Below are positions 41,927 to 51,030 of a stretch of 64,000 bases of DNA, piece by piece. The notes under the pieces are model-generated. The model ran no database searches. It was not told the origin of the DNA and worked only from the letters and a program-made list of their open reading frames with translations. The position numbers and the translations under genes were made by a program. Within the stretch, counting starts at the first letter, position 1; every line of letters starts with the position of its first letter. This stretch comes from JADGRB01 sp036267635. Lineage in GTDB: Bacteria > Myxococcota_A > Polyangia > Fen-1088. Location of the stretch: the NCBI GenBank assembly GCA_036267635.1, contig DATAVR010000108.1, positions 1-64,000 on the forward strand. The letters are read 5' to 3'.

Positions 41927-44230
41927 GTGAGTCCGACGACGAGCGAGGCCGACTATCGGGCTCTTGCCAACGCGCTCCCGCAGATCATCTGGAGCTGCGA
42001 CGCCGAGGGGCGGCTCGAGTGGGTGAACGATCGCTGGCTGGAGCTCACCGGGCTCAGCGAGGAAGAGTCGCTCCGCGACAAGGGGGCGCTCGTCGCGGTG
42101 CACGCCGACGATCGGGAGCAGATGCAGCGGCGGTTCGCCGAGGCGCTGTCCAGCTCGGCGCCCTGCGAGATGGAGTACCGGATCCGGACCAAGGAAGGCC
42201 ACTATCGCTTCCACCTCTGTCGGGTCGTTCCGGTTCGAGACGGCAGCGGCGCGATCACGCGCTGGCTGGCCGCCGCCTTCGACATGCAGGATCGTCGCAA
42301 CGCCGAAGAGGCGCTGCGCGCCTCGGAGAAGAGATTCGAGACCGCCTTTCAGCTCAATCCGCAGCCGGCGGCGATCACGCGGGTCGCCGACGGGATGTTC
42401 TTGAGCGTCAACGAGGCGTTCGTGAAGCTGACCGGATATTCGCCCGCCGACGTGGTGGGCAAGACCACCGTCGAGCTCGGCTTCATGACCCCCGAGCAGC
42501 GGGCGGCGATCGTCGTGAATCCGCTGCGGGAGAGTAAGTCCGTCGAGTTCGAGGTCCCCTTACCGGCCAAGGACAGGCGGGTGCGCACCATGACGGTCGT
42601 CAGCGCCCTCATCGATTTCGGCGGCGAGCCCTGCTCGGTCAACGTCGCGACCGACGTGACCGATCGCCGCGCCGCGGAGGTCGCGCTGCGCGACAGCGAG
42701 GCCCGCGCCCGGGCCCGCGCCGGCGAGCTGGCCTGTCTGATGGACGCCGTCCCCGCGGCGGTCTGGATGTCGCGCGATCCGGAGTGCCGCGAGGTGCGGG
42801 GAAACCGGTCGGGGCGCGAGCTCTTGCAGATTGGGGAAGGCGAAAACATGTCCAAGACGGCGGTCGATCCGACGCCGACGCGGCACTTCAAGGTCTTCGC
42901 CCACGGCCTGGAAGTGCCGCCCTCCGAGCTGGCGTTGCAACGCGCGGCGCGCGGGGCCGAGGTGAGAAACCACGAAGAGGAGATCCGCTTCGACGACGGG
43001 AAGGTGATTCACCTCTACGGCAGCGCCGTCCCGCTGCGCGATCCGAGCGGCGCGCCGCGGGGATCGATCGGCGCCTTCGTCGACGTGACCCGCCTCAAGC
43101 AGGCGGAGGCCGCCCTGTTCGAAGCCGATCGGCGGAAGGACGAGTTTCTGGCGCTGCTGTCGCACGAGCTCCGCAACCCGCTGGCGCCGATCCTGACCGC
43201 CGCCGAGATCATGAAACTGCGGGGCGACGTCCCCGCCCCTCAGGAGCGGGAGGTGATCGTCCGCCAGGCCCACTACCTGGTGCGGCTCGTCGACGACCTG
43301 CTCGACGTCTCGCGGGTGGCGCGTGGCAAGGTCACGCTCACCAAGAAAACGCTGGAGCTCGCCGACATCGTCGCCAAGGCGGTGGAGGCGACGGCGCCGC
43401 TGCTCGAACAGCGGCGGCACCAGCTCGCCCTCACGATCCCTTCGTACGGCCTCCCCGTCGAAGCGGACGAGGTTCGTCTCACGCAGGTGGTCAACAACCT
43501 GCTCACCAACGCCGCGCGCTACACCGATCCCGGGGGGCGCATCGAGGTGGCCGCGGAGCGCGACGGCGACGACGTCGTGTTGCGCGTTCGCGACAACGGG
43601 GCCGGCATCGCCCCGGCCCTCCTGCCGCACGTGTTCGAGATGTTCGTGCAGGGCGCGCGCGGCTCCGACCGCTCCGAAGGGGGGCTCGGCCTCGGCCTCT
43701 CCCTGGTGCAATCGCTGACCGCTCTGCACGGCGGCACGGTCACCGTGCACAGCGAGGGGCTTGGCCGGGGCAGCGAGTTCACGATCCGTCTGCCGGCCTC
43801 AGTGCCGCTCCTTCGACCGGCGCCCCTGGCCGCGCTCGCCACCCGCCGGATCGCCGGCGGATGTGGTCACCGGGTCCTGGTCGTCGACGACAACCGCGAC
43901 GCGGGGACCATGATCTCCAAGCTCCTGGCGGAAGCCGGGTACGAGGTGCAGATCGCCGGCGACGCGCTACAGGCGCTCTCGGTGGCGCCCATGTTTCGCC
44001 CGCACGTCGCCATCGTCGACATCGGACTGCCGGTCATGGACGGCTATACGCTCGGGTGCGAGCTGCGCGCTCGAATGGGCGGCGGCGCCCCGACGCTGGT
44101 CGCGCTCACCGGATACGGTCAGGAGCGGGATCAACGCCGCAGCGCCGAGGCGGGGTTCGCCCTGCACCTGGTGAAGCCGGTCGACGCTGAACGGCTCACC
44201 CAGTTCATCGACGGGCTGGTCCGTGGCTAA
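41927..44230 (+). CDS. Cytoplasmic hybrid histidine kinase, PAS x3, HisKA, HATPase, receiver
   Basis: 767 residues without membrane segments. PAS domains at about 5-120, 130-245 and 255-395, HisKA with phospho-His near 412 in LLSHELRNPL, HATPase about 515-630 with VVNNLLTNAARYT and GLGLGLSLVQ, and a receiver domain about 645-765 with phospho-Asp near 699 in VAIVDIGLPVMDG and Lys in LVKPVD. The first PAS has the ALPQIIWSCDAEGRLEWVN pattern typical of many soil bacteria. No output protein is adjacent. Convergent with the next gene, 4-bp overlap. Confidence 0.93.
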   Translation: MSPTTSEADYRALANALPQIIWSCDAEGRLEWVNDRWLELTGLSEEESLRDKGALVAVHADDREQMQRRFAEALSSSAPCEMEYRIRTKEGHYRFHLCRVVPVRDGSGAITRWLAAAFDMQDRRNAEEALRASEKRFETAFQLNPQPAAITRVADGMFLSVNEAFVKLTGYSPADVVGKTTVELGFMTPEQRAAIVVNPLRESKSVEFEVPLPAKDRRVRTMTVVSALIDFGGEPCSVNVATDVTDRRAAEVALRDSEARARARAGELACLMDAVPAAVWMSRDPECREVRGNRSGRELLQIGEGENMSKTAVDPTPTRHFKVFAHGLEVPPSELALQRAARGAEVRNHEEEIRFDDGKVIHLYGSAVPLRDPSGAPRGSIGAFVDVTRLKQAEAALFEADRRKDEFLALLSHELRNPLAPILTAAEIMKLRGDVPAPQEREVIVRQAHYLVRLVDDLLDVSRVARGKVTLTKKTLELADIVAKAVEATAPLLEQRRHQLALTIPSYGLPVEADEVRLTQVVNNLLTNAARYTDPGGRIEVAAERDGDDVVLRVRDNGAGIAPALLPHVFEMFVQGARGSDRSEGGLGLGLSLVQSLTALHGGTVTVHSEGLGRGSEFTIRLPASVPLLRPAPLAALATRRIAGGCGHRVLVVDDNRDAGTMISKLLAEAGYEVQIAGDALQALSVAPMFRPHVAIVDIGLPVMDGYTLGCELRARMGGGAPTLVALTGYGQERDQRRSAEAGFALHLVKPVDAERLTQFIDGLVRG

Positions 44231-44640
44231 GGACCGAGGACCCGAAAGTCGGAGATGAAGTAGTTGGTCTCGCCGAAGCAGGAGCTGGGGACGCCGCGCT
44301 TCTCCTTGTAGTGCAGCGCGATCCGCTTCCCCTCGGCGTCCTTCAGCCGCTTCGCCACGTCGTCGTCCCGAACGGTAAACGGGAAGATCACCGGGGTCGC
44401 GCCGGGAACCGGCGTCATCGCCAGCTCCCCCTCCCACGTCCGGCAGACCCACCCTCGGTGCGAGAACTTCTGCACGTAACCGATCCGGTCGCCGTCGGAG
44501 TAGCTGAAGGTGAGCGTCGCGAGCGTCCAGAGCGCCGCTCCCCCGGCGACGACGGCGAGGAACCCGAACAGGATGATCTGCCAGCGGTGCCGGCGGAAGA
44601 ACGTCTTCGGTTGCTCGGCAACAACGAGCTCGGTGGTCAC
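44227..44640 (-). CDS. Single-span membrane protein of unknown function
   Basis: 137 residues from GTG 44640; the TTG at 44676 is less likely because a TAGCCT box lies 7 nt before the GTG. A cytoplasmic head of about 18 residues, one membrane helix (about 20-42), then an extracytoplasmic domain starting FSYSDGDRIGYVQKFSHRGW and CRTWEGELAM. This YSDGxRxGxxxKFSxKG pattern occurs in a conserved family that databases sometimes label as 6-phosphogluconate dehydrogenase without reason. Function unknown. Confidence 0.75.
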   Translation of the reverse strand: MTTELVVAEQPKTFFRRHRWQIILFGFLAVVAGGAALWTLATLTFSYSDGDRIGYVQKFSHRGWVCRTWEGELAMTPVPGATPVIFPFTVRDDDVAKRLKDAEGKRIALHYKEKRGVPSSCFGETNYFISDFRVLGP

Positions 44641-44647
44641 GGGCTGG

Positions 44648-44653
44648 AGGCTA
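44648..44653 (-). promoter_or_regulatory. TAGCCT box, 7 nt before GTG (leaderless-type promoter)
   Basis: Minus-strand TAGCCT, then 7 nt, then GTG 44640. No clear -35. Confidence 0.4.
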
Positions 44654-44697
44654 CGGCGGATTTCGCCGGCTGCCAAACGAATGGCGCGTCAGCCGGC

Positions 44698-45357
44698 TCA
44701 ATGAGCCGGGTGGATGTGTCCGCCACTGCCCCCGGCGGGCGCCACCGGCACGATCATCAAGGCGTGCGGAGTCTTCTCGTCGACGATGAACACCGGCGAG
44801 GCCGGCGTACCGTCGGACCCGACGTCGGCGGAGGTCATGTTGGGGGCGTAGAACATCAGGTGGCCCGGGAACGGCACCGCGACGCCCTTGGTCTCGTCGA
44901 TGGTGACCACGTTGTGCGGCGAGAGCATGTAGATGATCCCCGGCCGCTTGGGCGCCTTCAGCTTGCCGGCGGCGAACGCCGCCTTCACCGCCTGCCGGAT
45001 CTCCGGCTCCGGCTTCCCCTTGGCGCGGAGCGAGGCGACCATCTGATACTTCGGCAGGAAGGTCTTCACCCCCTCGGCGTCCATGCACTGCGGCTCGACC
45101 GCGTTCGGAATGCGGTGGTCGACCAGACAGACGAACCCGTTCTGGCCATCGCGCGCCTTGGTGTAGCCGTCCTTGTCGTGGACGTAGACGCCAGCCTTGG
45201 CGCCGACCGCGGCCGGCGCCGCCTCGAGCGCGAGCGCGATCTCCTGGTCGCGCTCGTTCGGCTTGGCTTGGTCCGCGTGCGCGGTTCTCACGACAGCCAC
45301 GACAGTCACGATCGAGAGAAGAGAGAGCAGGGAGCCGGCGCGCATCAGTTTGGTCAT
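44698..45357 (-). CDS. Secreted protein of unknown function
   Basis: 219 residues from ATG 45357, chosen because a signal peptide (1-28, cleavage near RTAHA-DQ) begins there. The mature protein has a segment GFVCLVDHRIPNAVEPQCMD with two Cys and ends in HIHPAH. IIYMLSPHNV and FPGHLMFYAPNM look like a conserved core also found in proteins annotated only as hypothetical. No known catalytic motif. A 9-bp-period repeat (CACGACAGC) lies in the signal-peptide codons near 45289-45315. Confidence 0.7.
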   Translation of the reverse strand: MTKLMRAGSLLSLLSIVTVVAVVRTAHADQAKPNERDQEIALALEAAPAAVGAKAGVYVHDKDGYTKARDGQNGFVCLVDHRIPNAVEPQCMDAEGVKTFLPKYQMVASLRAKGKPEPEIRQAVKAAFAAGKLKAPKRPGIIYMLSPHNVVTIDETKGVAVPFPGHLMFYAPNMTSADVGSDGTPASPVFIVDEKTPHALMIVPVAPAGGSGGHIHPAH

Positions 45358-45439
45358 ATCCGGAAGACGATCGACGCCGCCCAAAGGATGCGCGGGTGAT
45401 CGAATTCACCCATCTCCAATTCAGCCGTGGCACGCGTGC

Positions 45440-45445
45440 TAATCT
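45440..45445 (+). promoter_or_regulatory. TAATCT box, 8 nt before ATG (leaderless-type promoter)
   Basis: TGC-TAATCT, 8 nt, ATG 45454. It lies inside the longer ORF that begins at 45427, so the shorter start is preferred. Confidence 0.5.
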
Positions 45446-45453
45446 CAAAGCGT

Positions 45454-46209
45454 ATGGGCGCCCGTGCAGCCGCCGTCGCCGTCGCCGCCGGCTTCTTTGC
45501 CGCCGGGTGTGGGGGGCCGACGTCGATGGGCGGCTTCAGCGATCGCGAGGCGCGCGTCACCCCGGAGGCGCCGACCACGATTGACGCCTGCTCGGTGCGG
45601 ACCGGCCTGCTGATCGTCGAGGCGGAGCGGATCGTGGTCAACGAATACCCCCACCACGAGTCGACCTCGTCGCACGCGCAGCAGCCTCTTTTGGTGCGAT
45701 CGATCTTCAGCGACGGGCAGAAGGAGGGCGAGGGGGACATCCAGGCCTGGGTCTCTCCCATGCGCTATCGCCCGGGAGAGCCGGTCGTCACCTTCGCGGC
45801 GCTGCGCCTGCTCGAACGGCCGCTGCGGACGCTGACCGGACGACACATCATCGTCCGTTTGGCCGAGAACGACCGCACCAGCCCGGCGCGCTGGAACCAG
45901 GTCGCCGGCGCGGCGGGAGACGCCGCCGGCGCCACCGGATCGCTGGGCGTCCCGGTCGTCCCCTCGGCGCTCGTCGAGGAGGGGATGCACTTGCTCAGCG
46001 AGATCGACCGCGACGATCTCGTCTTGCTTTGGTCGGTCGACGCCGCTTCGCTGGTCGACGCGCTCGCCAAGGAGGTCGCGCCCGGCGCCAGCCCCGCCGC
46101 GCACGCCCTCCGGTTCTCGCTGGCCACCCCGCGCCGCACGCCCGCCGGCAAGCCCGCTGCCACCGTCGACCTGGTCGTGTTTCGGCAGCCCGAGCCCGGC
46201 TGTCCGTGA
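45454..46209 (+). CDS. Lipoprotein of unknown function
   Basis: 251 residues from ATG 45454. Lipobox FFAAGC at about residue 19; the mature part is beta-rich with EAERIVVNEYPHHESTS and a C-terminal strand TVDLVVFRQPEPGC. I recognise no domain. Divergent from the secreted protein at 45357, 96 bp between starts. Confidence 0.7.
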   Translation: MGARAAAVAVAAGFFAAGCGGPTSMGGFSDREARVTPEAPTTIDACSVRTGLLIVEAERIVVNEYPHHESTSSHAQQPLLVRSIFSDGQKEGEGDIQAWVSPMRYRPGEPVVTFAALRLLERPLRTLTGRHIIVRLAENDRTSPARWNQVAGAAGDAAGATGSLGVPVVPSALVEEGMHLLSEIDRDDLVLLWSVDAASLVDALAKEVAPGASPAAHALRFSLATPRRTPAGKPAATVDLVVFRQPEPGCP

Positions 46210-46436
46210 TCGCCCGGGCCGAATGGAGAGCCAGGTATCAGCTTTTTGAGACGTTGAGGCGCCCCCGCCAGCGCCCAACGCCGATTCGTGTTGGTCCGGA
46301 TGTTGCTGTTCCCCCGTTCATGCGAACAGAAGCTCCTCCTTGTCCTAAGCTGCGCGGCAATGCACCGTCGGCGCAGCCGGCGAGTGCCAGCAGTCGGTCA
46401 CGGGGCGCTGTCCCGCGATCGCCTGACGACGAACCA

Positions 46437-47531
46437 GTGCTTCGCGACCATCGCAATCAAAGTCGGGTAGCTCGAGCTGCCGCTCCATTGCTCGCGCTTC
46501 TCGGGGCGTGCGCCGGCCAGAAAGGGGGCAGCGCGGGTGATAGCAGTGTTGGCACGGCTCCGGTGGTTGCCGTCGCGTCGGATTCGACCGGGACGAAGCT
46601 CGTCATGGTAGGCGGGGGCATCTGGACATCGACCGACGGGGGCGTCACCTGGAACGCGCGGGCCGCGTCCGGGCTCCCGCACATCCAGCAGTGGACGTCG
46701 GTCGCGTCCGACGCGACCGGGACGAATCTCGTTGCGGTGGTGAATGGTTTCTATGACCGGCCTGAGGCGAATCCGGCAGCCTTCAGCGGGGACGTCTGGA
46801 CCTCGACCGACAGCGGGGCCACGTGGACCGACCGGACCGCGTCGAGCTCCGCCCACGGCCAGGCGTGGAGGTCGGTTGCGTCGGATGCGTCGGGAACGAA
46901 CCTCGTCGCCGTGACGGCGGGCTTGGGCGTCTTGGGCCCAGGCGCCATCTGGACGTCCACCGACGCGGGCACGACCTGGGCCAACACGACGGCCGTCGAT
47001 GCCGGGGCGGGCAGCCAAAGTTGGTCGTCGGTCGCATCGGATGCGACGGGGAAGAACCTGGTCGCGGTCGGCAGTGGCTCTGGCATCTGGGCTTCGATCG
47101 ATGGCGGTCTGATCTGGACCGACCGCACGCCTGGCGACTCCAAGTTCCAAGCGAGCTTCGGAAACCAGATGGAAGGCTGGTCCTCTGTGGCGTCCGACGC
47201 GACCGGGGCCAAGCTCGTCGCAGCCGTCGACACAGGGGACATCTGGACGTCGACCAACGGCGGAGTCACGTGGAGCGACGTGGGCCCCGCGAGCTCTTGG
47301 CAGGTGTGGTTTTCAGTGGCGTCGGATTCGACGGGGACGAACCTCATCGCAGTCGATGGTCTCGTCAACGGCAACGATGGAGAGATCTGGACCTCGACGA
47401 ACGGCGGCCTGAGCTGGACCGACCAGACCACCGGGAACCCCGCGGCAAGTGGGTTCTGGGAGGCGGTCGCGTCGAACGCGGCCGGGGATCATCTCGTCGC
47501 CATCGGACAGGGCGCGATCTGGATCAACTAG
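46437..47531 (+). CDS. Asp-box (BNR/sialidase-like) beta-propeller lipoprotein
   Basis: About 364 residues from GTG 46437. A short signal with lipobox LLALLGAC, then six near-identical units of about 45-50 residues, each with SVASDATGTNLVAV and IWTSTDGGVTW (Asp-box S-x-D-x-G-x-T-W), and a final half unit ending GAIWIN: a likely seven-bladed propeller closed by the two ends. No sialidase active-site arginines are evident. The start is uncertain: a TAAGCT box with an ATG 8 nt later (46360) lies upstream but in another frame. Confidence 0.75.
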   Translation: MLRDHRNQSRVARAAAPLLALLGACAGQKGGSAGDSSVGTAPVVAVASDSTGTKLVMVGGGIWTSTDGGVTWNARAASGLPHIQQWTSVASDATGTNLVAVVNGFYDRPEANPAAFSGDVWTSTDSGATWTDRTASSSAHGQAWRSVASDASGTNLVAVTAGLGVLGPGAIWTSTDAGTTWANTTAVDAGAGSQSWSSVASDATGKNLVAVGSGSGIWASIDGGLIWTDRTPGDSKFQASFGNQMEGWSSVASDATGAKLVAAVDTGDIWTSTNGGVTWSDVGPASSWQVWFSVASDSTGTNLIAVDGLVNGNDGEIWTSTNGGLSWTDQTTGNPAASGFWEAVASNAAGDHLVAIGQGAIWIN

Positions 47532-47577
47532 GGGCTGTCCCGTCGATCGCCGCCAGGAGACGAAGTCATCAAGCCGG

Positions 47578-47593
47578 GTCGCCGCGCGGCGAC
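47578..47593. terminator. Perfect 16-bp palindrome between convergent genes
   Basis: GTCGCCGC followed by GCGGCGAC, with no loop bases and no T run. It lies between the stop of the propeller gene (47531) and the stop of the GH35 gene (47606); it may mark a transcript end on both strands, or be a protein site. Confidence 0.3.
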
Positions 47594-47605
47594 GACGGCA
47601 AGAGC

Positions 47606-49288
47606 TCAGCGATAGCGATAGAGCTTCACGCGCTGCAGGCCGAAGCTCCCCATCGGCAGGCGGAGCTGCCGCCCCTGGTGGGTCTCGTCGCCGTTGAGCC
47701 GCCGGGTGACGACGAACCGACCGCCTTCGTAGCGCCCCTCGTCGATCCGCTCGATGCCCGCAATAGGACCGCCAAGACCGCCAAGACCGCCAAGACCGCC
47801 AAGGTCGCCAAGGTCGCCAAGGTCGCCGGGCGTCGCGGGCGCGAAGGTGACGATGATGCCGTTCCCCGCGACCAGGAATTCGTCGTCGGCGAGCGCGATG
47901 ACCAGCCCGCCCCCCCGCGGCCAGACCGCGTCGTTGCGCGCGGGTGACGCCCAGGGAAACGTGTAGTCGTGGCTGAACGTCAGCTTGAACCGGCCGATCG
48001 CCACCTCGGTCGTCGGCGCGTCTTTGTCGACCAGCACGCCGGCGGTTCTTCCGGGTCCGGCGGCGAGGAGCGCCGGCGCCAGCGCGGCGAGCAGCTGGTA
48101 GGCGTGCCCGAGCGCGGCGCCCGCCGTCGCCGAGATCGCATCGATGGCGAATGGCGAAACGCCGAGCGCCTGCTGGCCGACGGCGTAGAGCGCGTTCACC
48201 GCGGCCTCGTCGCCGTTCCTCGTCTCGGGGACGAAGAGCGGGTTGTCGGGCCGCCGGTAGCGCTCGCACCAGGCCGCGAAATCGGGAACGTAGATGTCCG
48301 GCGCCAGAAGATCGACGGTCGGCGCGCCCGCCTTCCAGATGTCGTAGAGGTGCGGCAGCGGCCCGGCGCTCGGATACTTCCCCGGCGCCTGGCCCGGCGC
48401 ATTGAGGGCGGCGTTGACGAACATCGGCAGCGCGTACTCGGCCTTGCCCGCGCGGGCGACGGCTTCGACGTACTCGGCGTAGTGCCAGGCCTGGAACCGT
48501 TCGTCGGTCGCCGGGCCTTTGCCGAACAGCTCCTCCCAGGTGCCGCCCGTCCGCGCCGTGCCCGGCGGAAGCGTGCGCAGAAGCTGCGCGGGGACCTGGG
48601 CGTGGAAAGCGGCCATTGCGATCGCGCTGCGATCGGCCGCTTCGCCGATCGTCCCCACCTCGTTTTCGACTTGCACCATGAGGACCGTCCGCGTGTGCTC
48701 GTCGATGCCGCGCACGTAGCGCAGGAGAGCCCCGAAGGCGTGAGCGTCCGCGTCTCGGTTGGCGACCGAGAACGCCGACAGCGACTCGACGCCGCGCCCG
48801 CCGGCCGCCTCGGCACGGGGGAAGCGCTTCTGATCGCGCTTGACCCAGGCGGGGACGTAGCTCGACATGCCGTTCTTCCAGCTCCCGAACCAGAGCAGCA
48901 CCACGCGCAGCCCGTCCCGGCGCGCTTCGCGGATGATGTCGCCGACCAGCGTGAAGTCGAGCTTCCCCTCCTGCGGCTCGACGAGCTCCCAGGAGACCGG
49001 GACCAGCACGGTGTCGAGCCCGAGCCCCTTGAGGTTGCCGAGCGCCTTCTTCGCCACCGGCAGGCTGGCCGCGCTCGAGTTCGCCAGCTCGCCGCCGAGC
49101 AGAAGAAAGGGCCGTCCGTCCACCTCGAGCCGCGTGCGCCCGTCGGTGGTCACCAGCCTCGGCACGCCGCGCGCCGACGGGACGGATGGCGTGCGGGCTT
49201 GCGCAGCCAGCGCGAAACCGGCGCAGAGGAACGCCGCCCACCCGCTCGCCGCGCTTCGGGACGTCGAGCACCTCCGTCGGGATCTCAC
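47606..49288 (-). CDS. GH35-type beta-galactosidase-like enzyme with DUF5597 domain
   Basis: 560 residues, GTG start; signal peptide (about 1-31, cleaved near AAQA). A (beta/alpha)8 barrel (about 50-390) with acid/base Glu210 in MVQVENEVG and probable nucleophile Glu355 in FVPETRNG, followed by a DUF5597-type beta domain (about 410-560). Related enzymes remove terminal galactose or act on galactan side chains. A 9-bp minisatellite inside the gene encodes GDLGDLGDLGGLGGLGGLGG in a loop of the C-domain (about 488-507). Confidence 0.88.
   Translation of the reverse strand: MRSRRRCSTSRSAASGWAAFLCAGFALAAQARTPSVPSARGVPRLVTTDGRTRLEVDGRPFLLLGGELANSSAASLPVAKKALGNLKGLGLDTVLVPVSWELVEPQEGKLDFTLVGDIIREARRDGLRVVLLWFGSWKNGMSSYVPAWVKRDQKRFPRAEAAGGRGVESLSAFSVANRDADAHAFGALLRYVRGIDEHTRTVLMVQVENEVGTIGEAADRSAIAMAAFHAQVPAQLLRTLPPGTARTGGTWEELFGKGPATDERFQAWHYAEYVEAVARAGKAEYALPMFVNAALNAPGQAPGKYPSAGPLPHLYDIWKAGAPTVDLLAPDIYVPDFAAWCERYRRPDNPLFVPETRNGDEAAVNALYAVGQQALGVSPFAIDAISATAGAALGHAYQLLAALAPALLAAGPGRTAGVLVDKDAPTTEVAIGRFKLTFSHDYTFPWASPARNDAVWPRGGGLVIALADDEFLVAGNGIIVTFAPATPGDLGDLGDLGGLGGLGGLGGPIAGIERIDEGRYEGGRFVVTRRLNGDETHQGRQLRLPMGSFGLQRVKLYRYR
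47768..47827 (-). repeat. In-frame 9-bp minisatellite in the GH35 gene
   Basis: Four copies of ACCGCCAAG followed by two copies of GTCGCCAAG and a final GTCGCC on the plus strand. The unit length keeps the frame, adding Leu-Gly-Gly or Leu-Gly-Asp triplets to the protein. Confidence 0.9.
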
Positions 49289-49453
49289 TGGAAGCCGAAG
49301 ATATTCGGATTCACCGACGGCCGCTCGGGCGAACGGTCGCCGCGGTGCAGCGCGAAAGCTGGGCGGGGTGATTGATCGGATAGCCTTGCCGCAACTGCAC
49401 CTGCGGGGCGAGAGCTAGACTTCTCCCCACTTACCCGAGCCAGGAGTCTCGCT

Positions 49454-50755
49454 TTGAAGCTTCGTCACCTTCTCTTGCTTGCCGCTCTTTGTGGATGCGG
49501 CGGATCCGGATCCGGGGGCACGACCGGCAGCGGGGGCGCGACGGGCAGCGGGGGCACGACCGGCAGCGGGGGCGCGACCGGGAGCGGCGGCACGGCCGGC
49601 GCGGGCGGCATGGCCGGGGGCGCGGGCTCGGGCAAAGGCGGCGGGACGGGCGGAGCGGGCACCGGCGGCACGACAGGAGGCGCCGGCGGAACAGGCGGGA
49701 GCGGCGCCGCGGGCACGACCGGAGCCGCGGGCAGCGGCAGCACTTTGGCGGCGAGCTACTACATCGGCGCCGACGTCTCGGACCAGGAGACGCAGCCTGC
49801 CGCCACGCGGGCGAACCTGCTGACTCTGATGAAGGCGCACGGGTTCAACTACGTCCGGCTGCGGACCTTCGTCGATCCCAAGGCCGCCGACGGCTACGAC
49901 AAGACCAACGGGTACGACGACATCACCCACACGGTCGCGTTCGGCCAGCAGGTCAAGGCGGCCGGTATGGGCCTCTTGGTCGACTTTCACTACAGCGACA
50001 ATTGGGCCGACCCCGGCAAGCAGTGCGTCCCTGTGGCCTGGCAGGGTTACACGAAGATCGCCGATCTCGCCACGGCGGTTCACGACTACACGTCGGCGTC
50101 GATCACCGCGCTCATCGCGGGCGGCGCGCGGCCCGACATGGTGCAGATCGGGAACGAGGAGACGCCCGGCATCCTGATTCATCTCTGCGACAGCGGCGGG
50201 CTGCCGAAGGCAGGGATCGCCGGCTACAACGCGGTCAACGGCGCCATCTACCTCTACTCGTCGACCGACGGTGGCGCGCCCCCGGCCGGCGGGCCGGCGG
50301 CGGGCGGCTGGACCAACCTGGGGATGCTGCTGAACGCCGCCGCCAAGGGGGTCAAGGACGTCGACACCGGCATCCAGATCGCGCTCCACCTCGATCGCGG
50401 CAACGATCTCTCCTCCAGCAAGAGCTACATCCAGAACGCCAACAGCAAGGGCGTCCCCTTCGACGTCTTCGGCGAGTCTTGCTACACGAACACGCAAGGT
50501 CAGCCGTCGGACTGGCAGACGACGTTCAGCTCGCTCGTGACCTCCTTCCCGAGCCTGAAGTTCATGATCGCCGAGTACAGCACCTCGCAGAGGGCCGCGA
50601 ACGACGTCATCTTCAATCTCCCCAATCAGCAGGGGATCGGCACCTTCAACTGGCAGCCGACCGATCTGTGGACGCGCTCGGGGAGCACGTATACCGCCCA
50701 GACCGACATGTCGATCTACGACATGATGGCGACCGCCTACGCCGCGCGCCTGTGA
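49454..50755 (+). CDS. GH53 endo-beta-1,4-galactanase, lipoprotein
   Basis: 433 residues starting at TTG 49454; AGGAG at 49442-49446, 7 nt upstream, decides this start. Lipobox AALCGC, a Gly/Ser/Thr linker made of short repeats (about 18-95), then the GH53 barrel (about 97-430): VRLRTFVDP, LVDFHYSDNWADPGKQ, acid/base Glu235 in VQIGNEET, nucleophile Glu374 in MIAEYSTS. It cuts beta-1,4-galactan in pectin side chains, which fits the GH35 enzyme encoded next door in the divergent direction. Confidence 0.93.
   Translation: MKLRHLLLLAALCGCGGSGSGGTTGSGGATGSGGTTGSGGATGSGGTAGAGGMAGGAGSGKGGGTGGAGTGGTTGGAGGTGGSGAAGTTGAAGSGSTLAASYYIGADVSDQETQPAATRANLLTLMKAHGFNYVRLRTFVDPKAADGYDKTNGYDDITHTVAFGQQVKAAGMGLLVDFHYSDNWADPGKQCVPVAWQGYTKIADLATAVHDYTSASITALIAGGARPDMVQIGNEETPGILIHLCDSGGLPKAGIAGYNAVNGAIYLYSSTDGGAPPAGGPAAGGWTNLGMLLNAAAKGVKDVDTGIQIALHLDRGNDLSSSKSYIQNANSKGVPFDVFGESCYTNTQGQPSDWQTTFSSLVTSFPSLKFMIAEYSTSQRAANDVIFNLPNQQGIGTFNWQPTDLWTRSGSTYTAQTDMSIYDMMATAYAARL
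49514..49585 (+). repeat. 18-bp tandem repeat in the lipoprotein linker
   Basis: Four copies of a unit close to GGGGGCACGACCGGCAGC. It encodes the Gly-Thr-Thr-Gly-Ser-Gly type linker of the GH53 lipoprotein; similar repeats occur in other linkers here. Confidence 0.8.
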
Positions 50756-50770
50756 ACGGCGGCGTTTTTT
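50739..50770 (+). terminator. Intrinsic terminator overlapping the GH53 stop codon
   Basis: ACGCCGC (50739-50745) and GCGGCGT (50759-50765) form a perfect 7-bp stem with a 13-nt loop, followed by a run of six T (50765-50770). The left arm lies in the last codons of the gene. Confidence 0.75.
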
Positions 50771-51030
50771 CGTGAAGCTCTCTTCTCAGATGCATGCCCT
50801 TGAGGCGGAGATGGACCGCCTTGCGTCGACAGCGGCGGCTCAGCCATGAGCGCGGGCGGCGCGACCGCTCCGCCGGGGGCGGCCAGAGTCGGCAGAGCCG
50901 TGACGGTGTCCGTTGCTTAAGCGATCGCGGTCACGTACGATCACTCGGCAGGAGGCCGACGCGGAGTGGCTGCCTGGATGACCGGACCGGACCAGCATAG
51001 CGACCTGGTGGACCCCGCCGAGAGGACACC
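50771..51030. other. Spacer with no recognisable gene
   Basis: About 260 bases between the GH53 terminator and the hibernation factor. Short ORFs on both strands are not convincing and no RNA gene was recognised. A promoter for the next gene must lie here, but no clear -35/-10 pair was found. Confidence 0.5.

Noticed and set aside
49465..49743. Pro-rich 92-residue antisense ORF
   Set aside because: It is the mirror of the Gly/Ser linker repeat of the GH53 gene.
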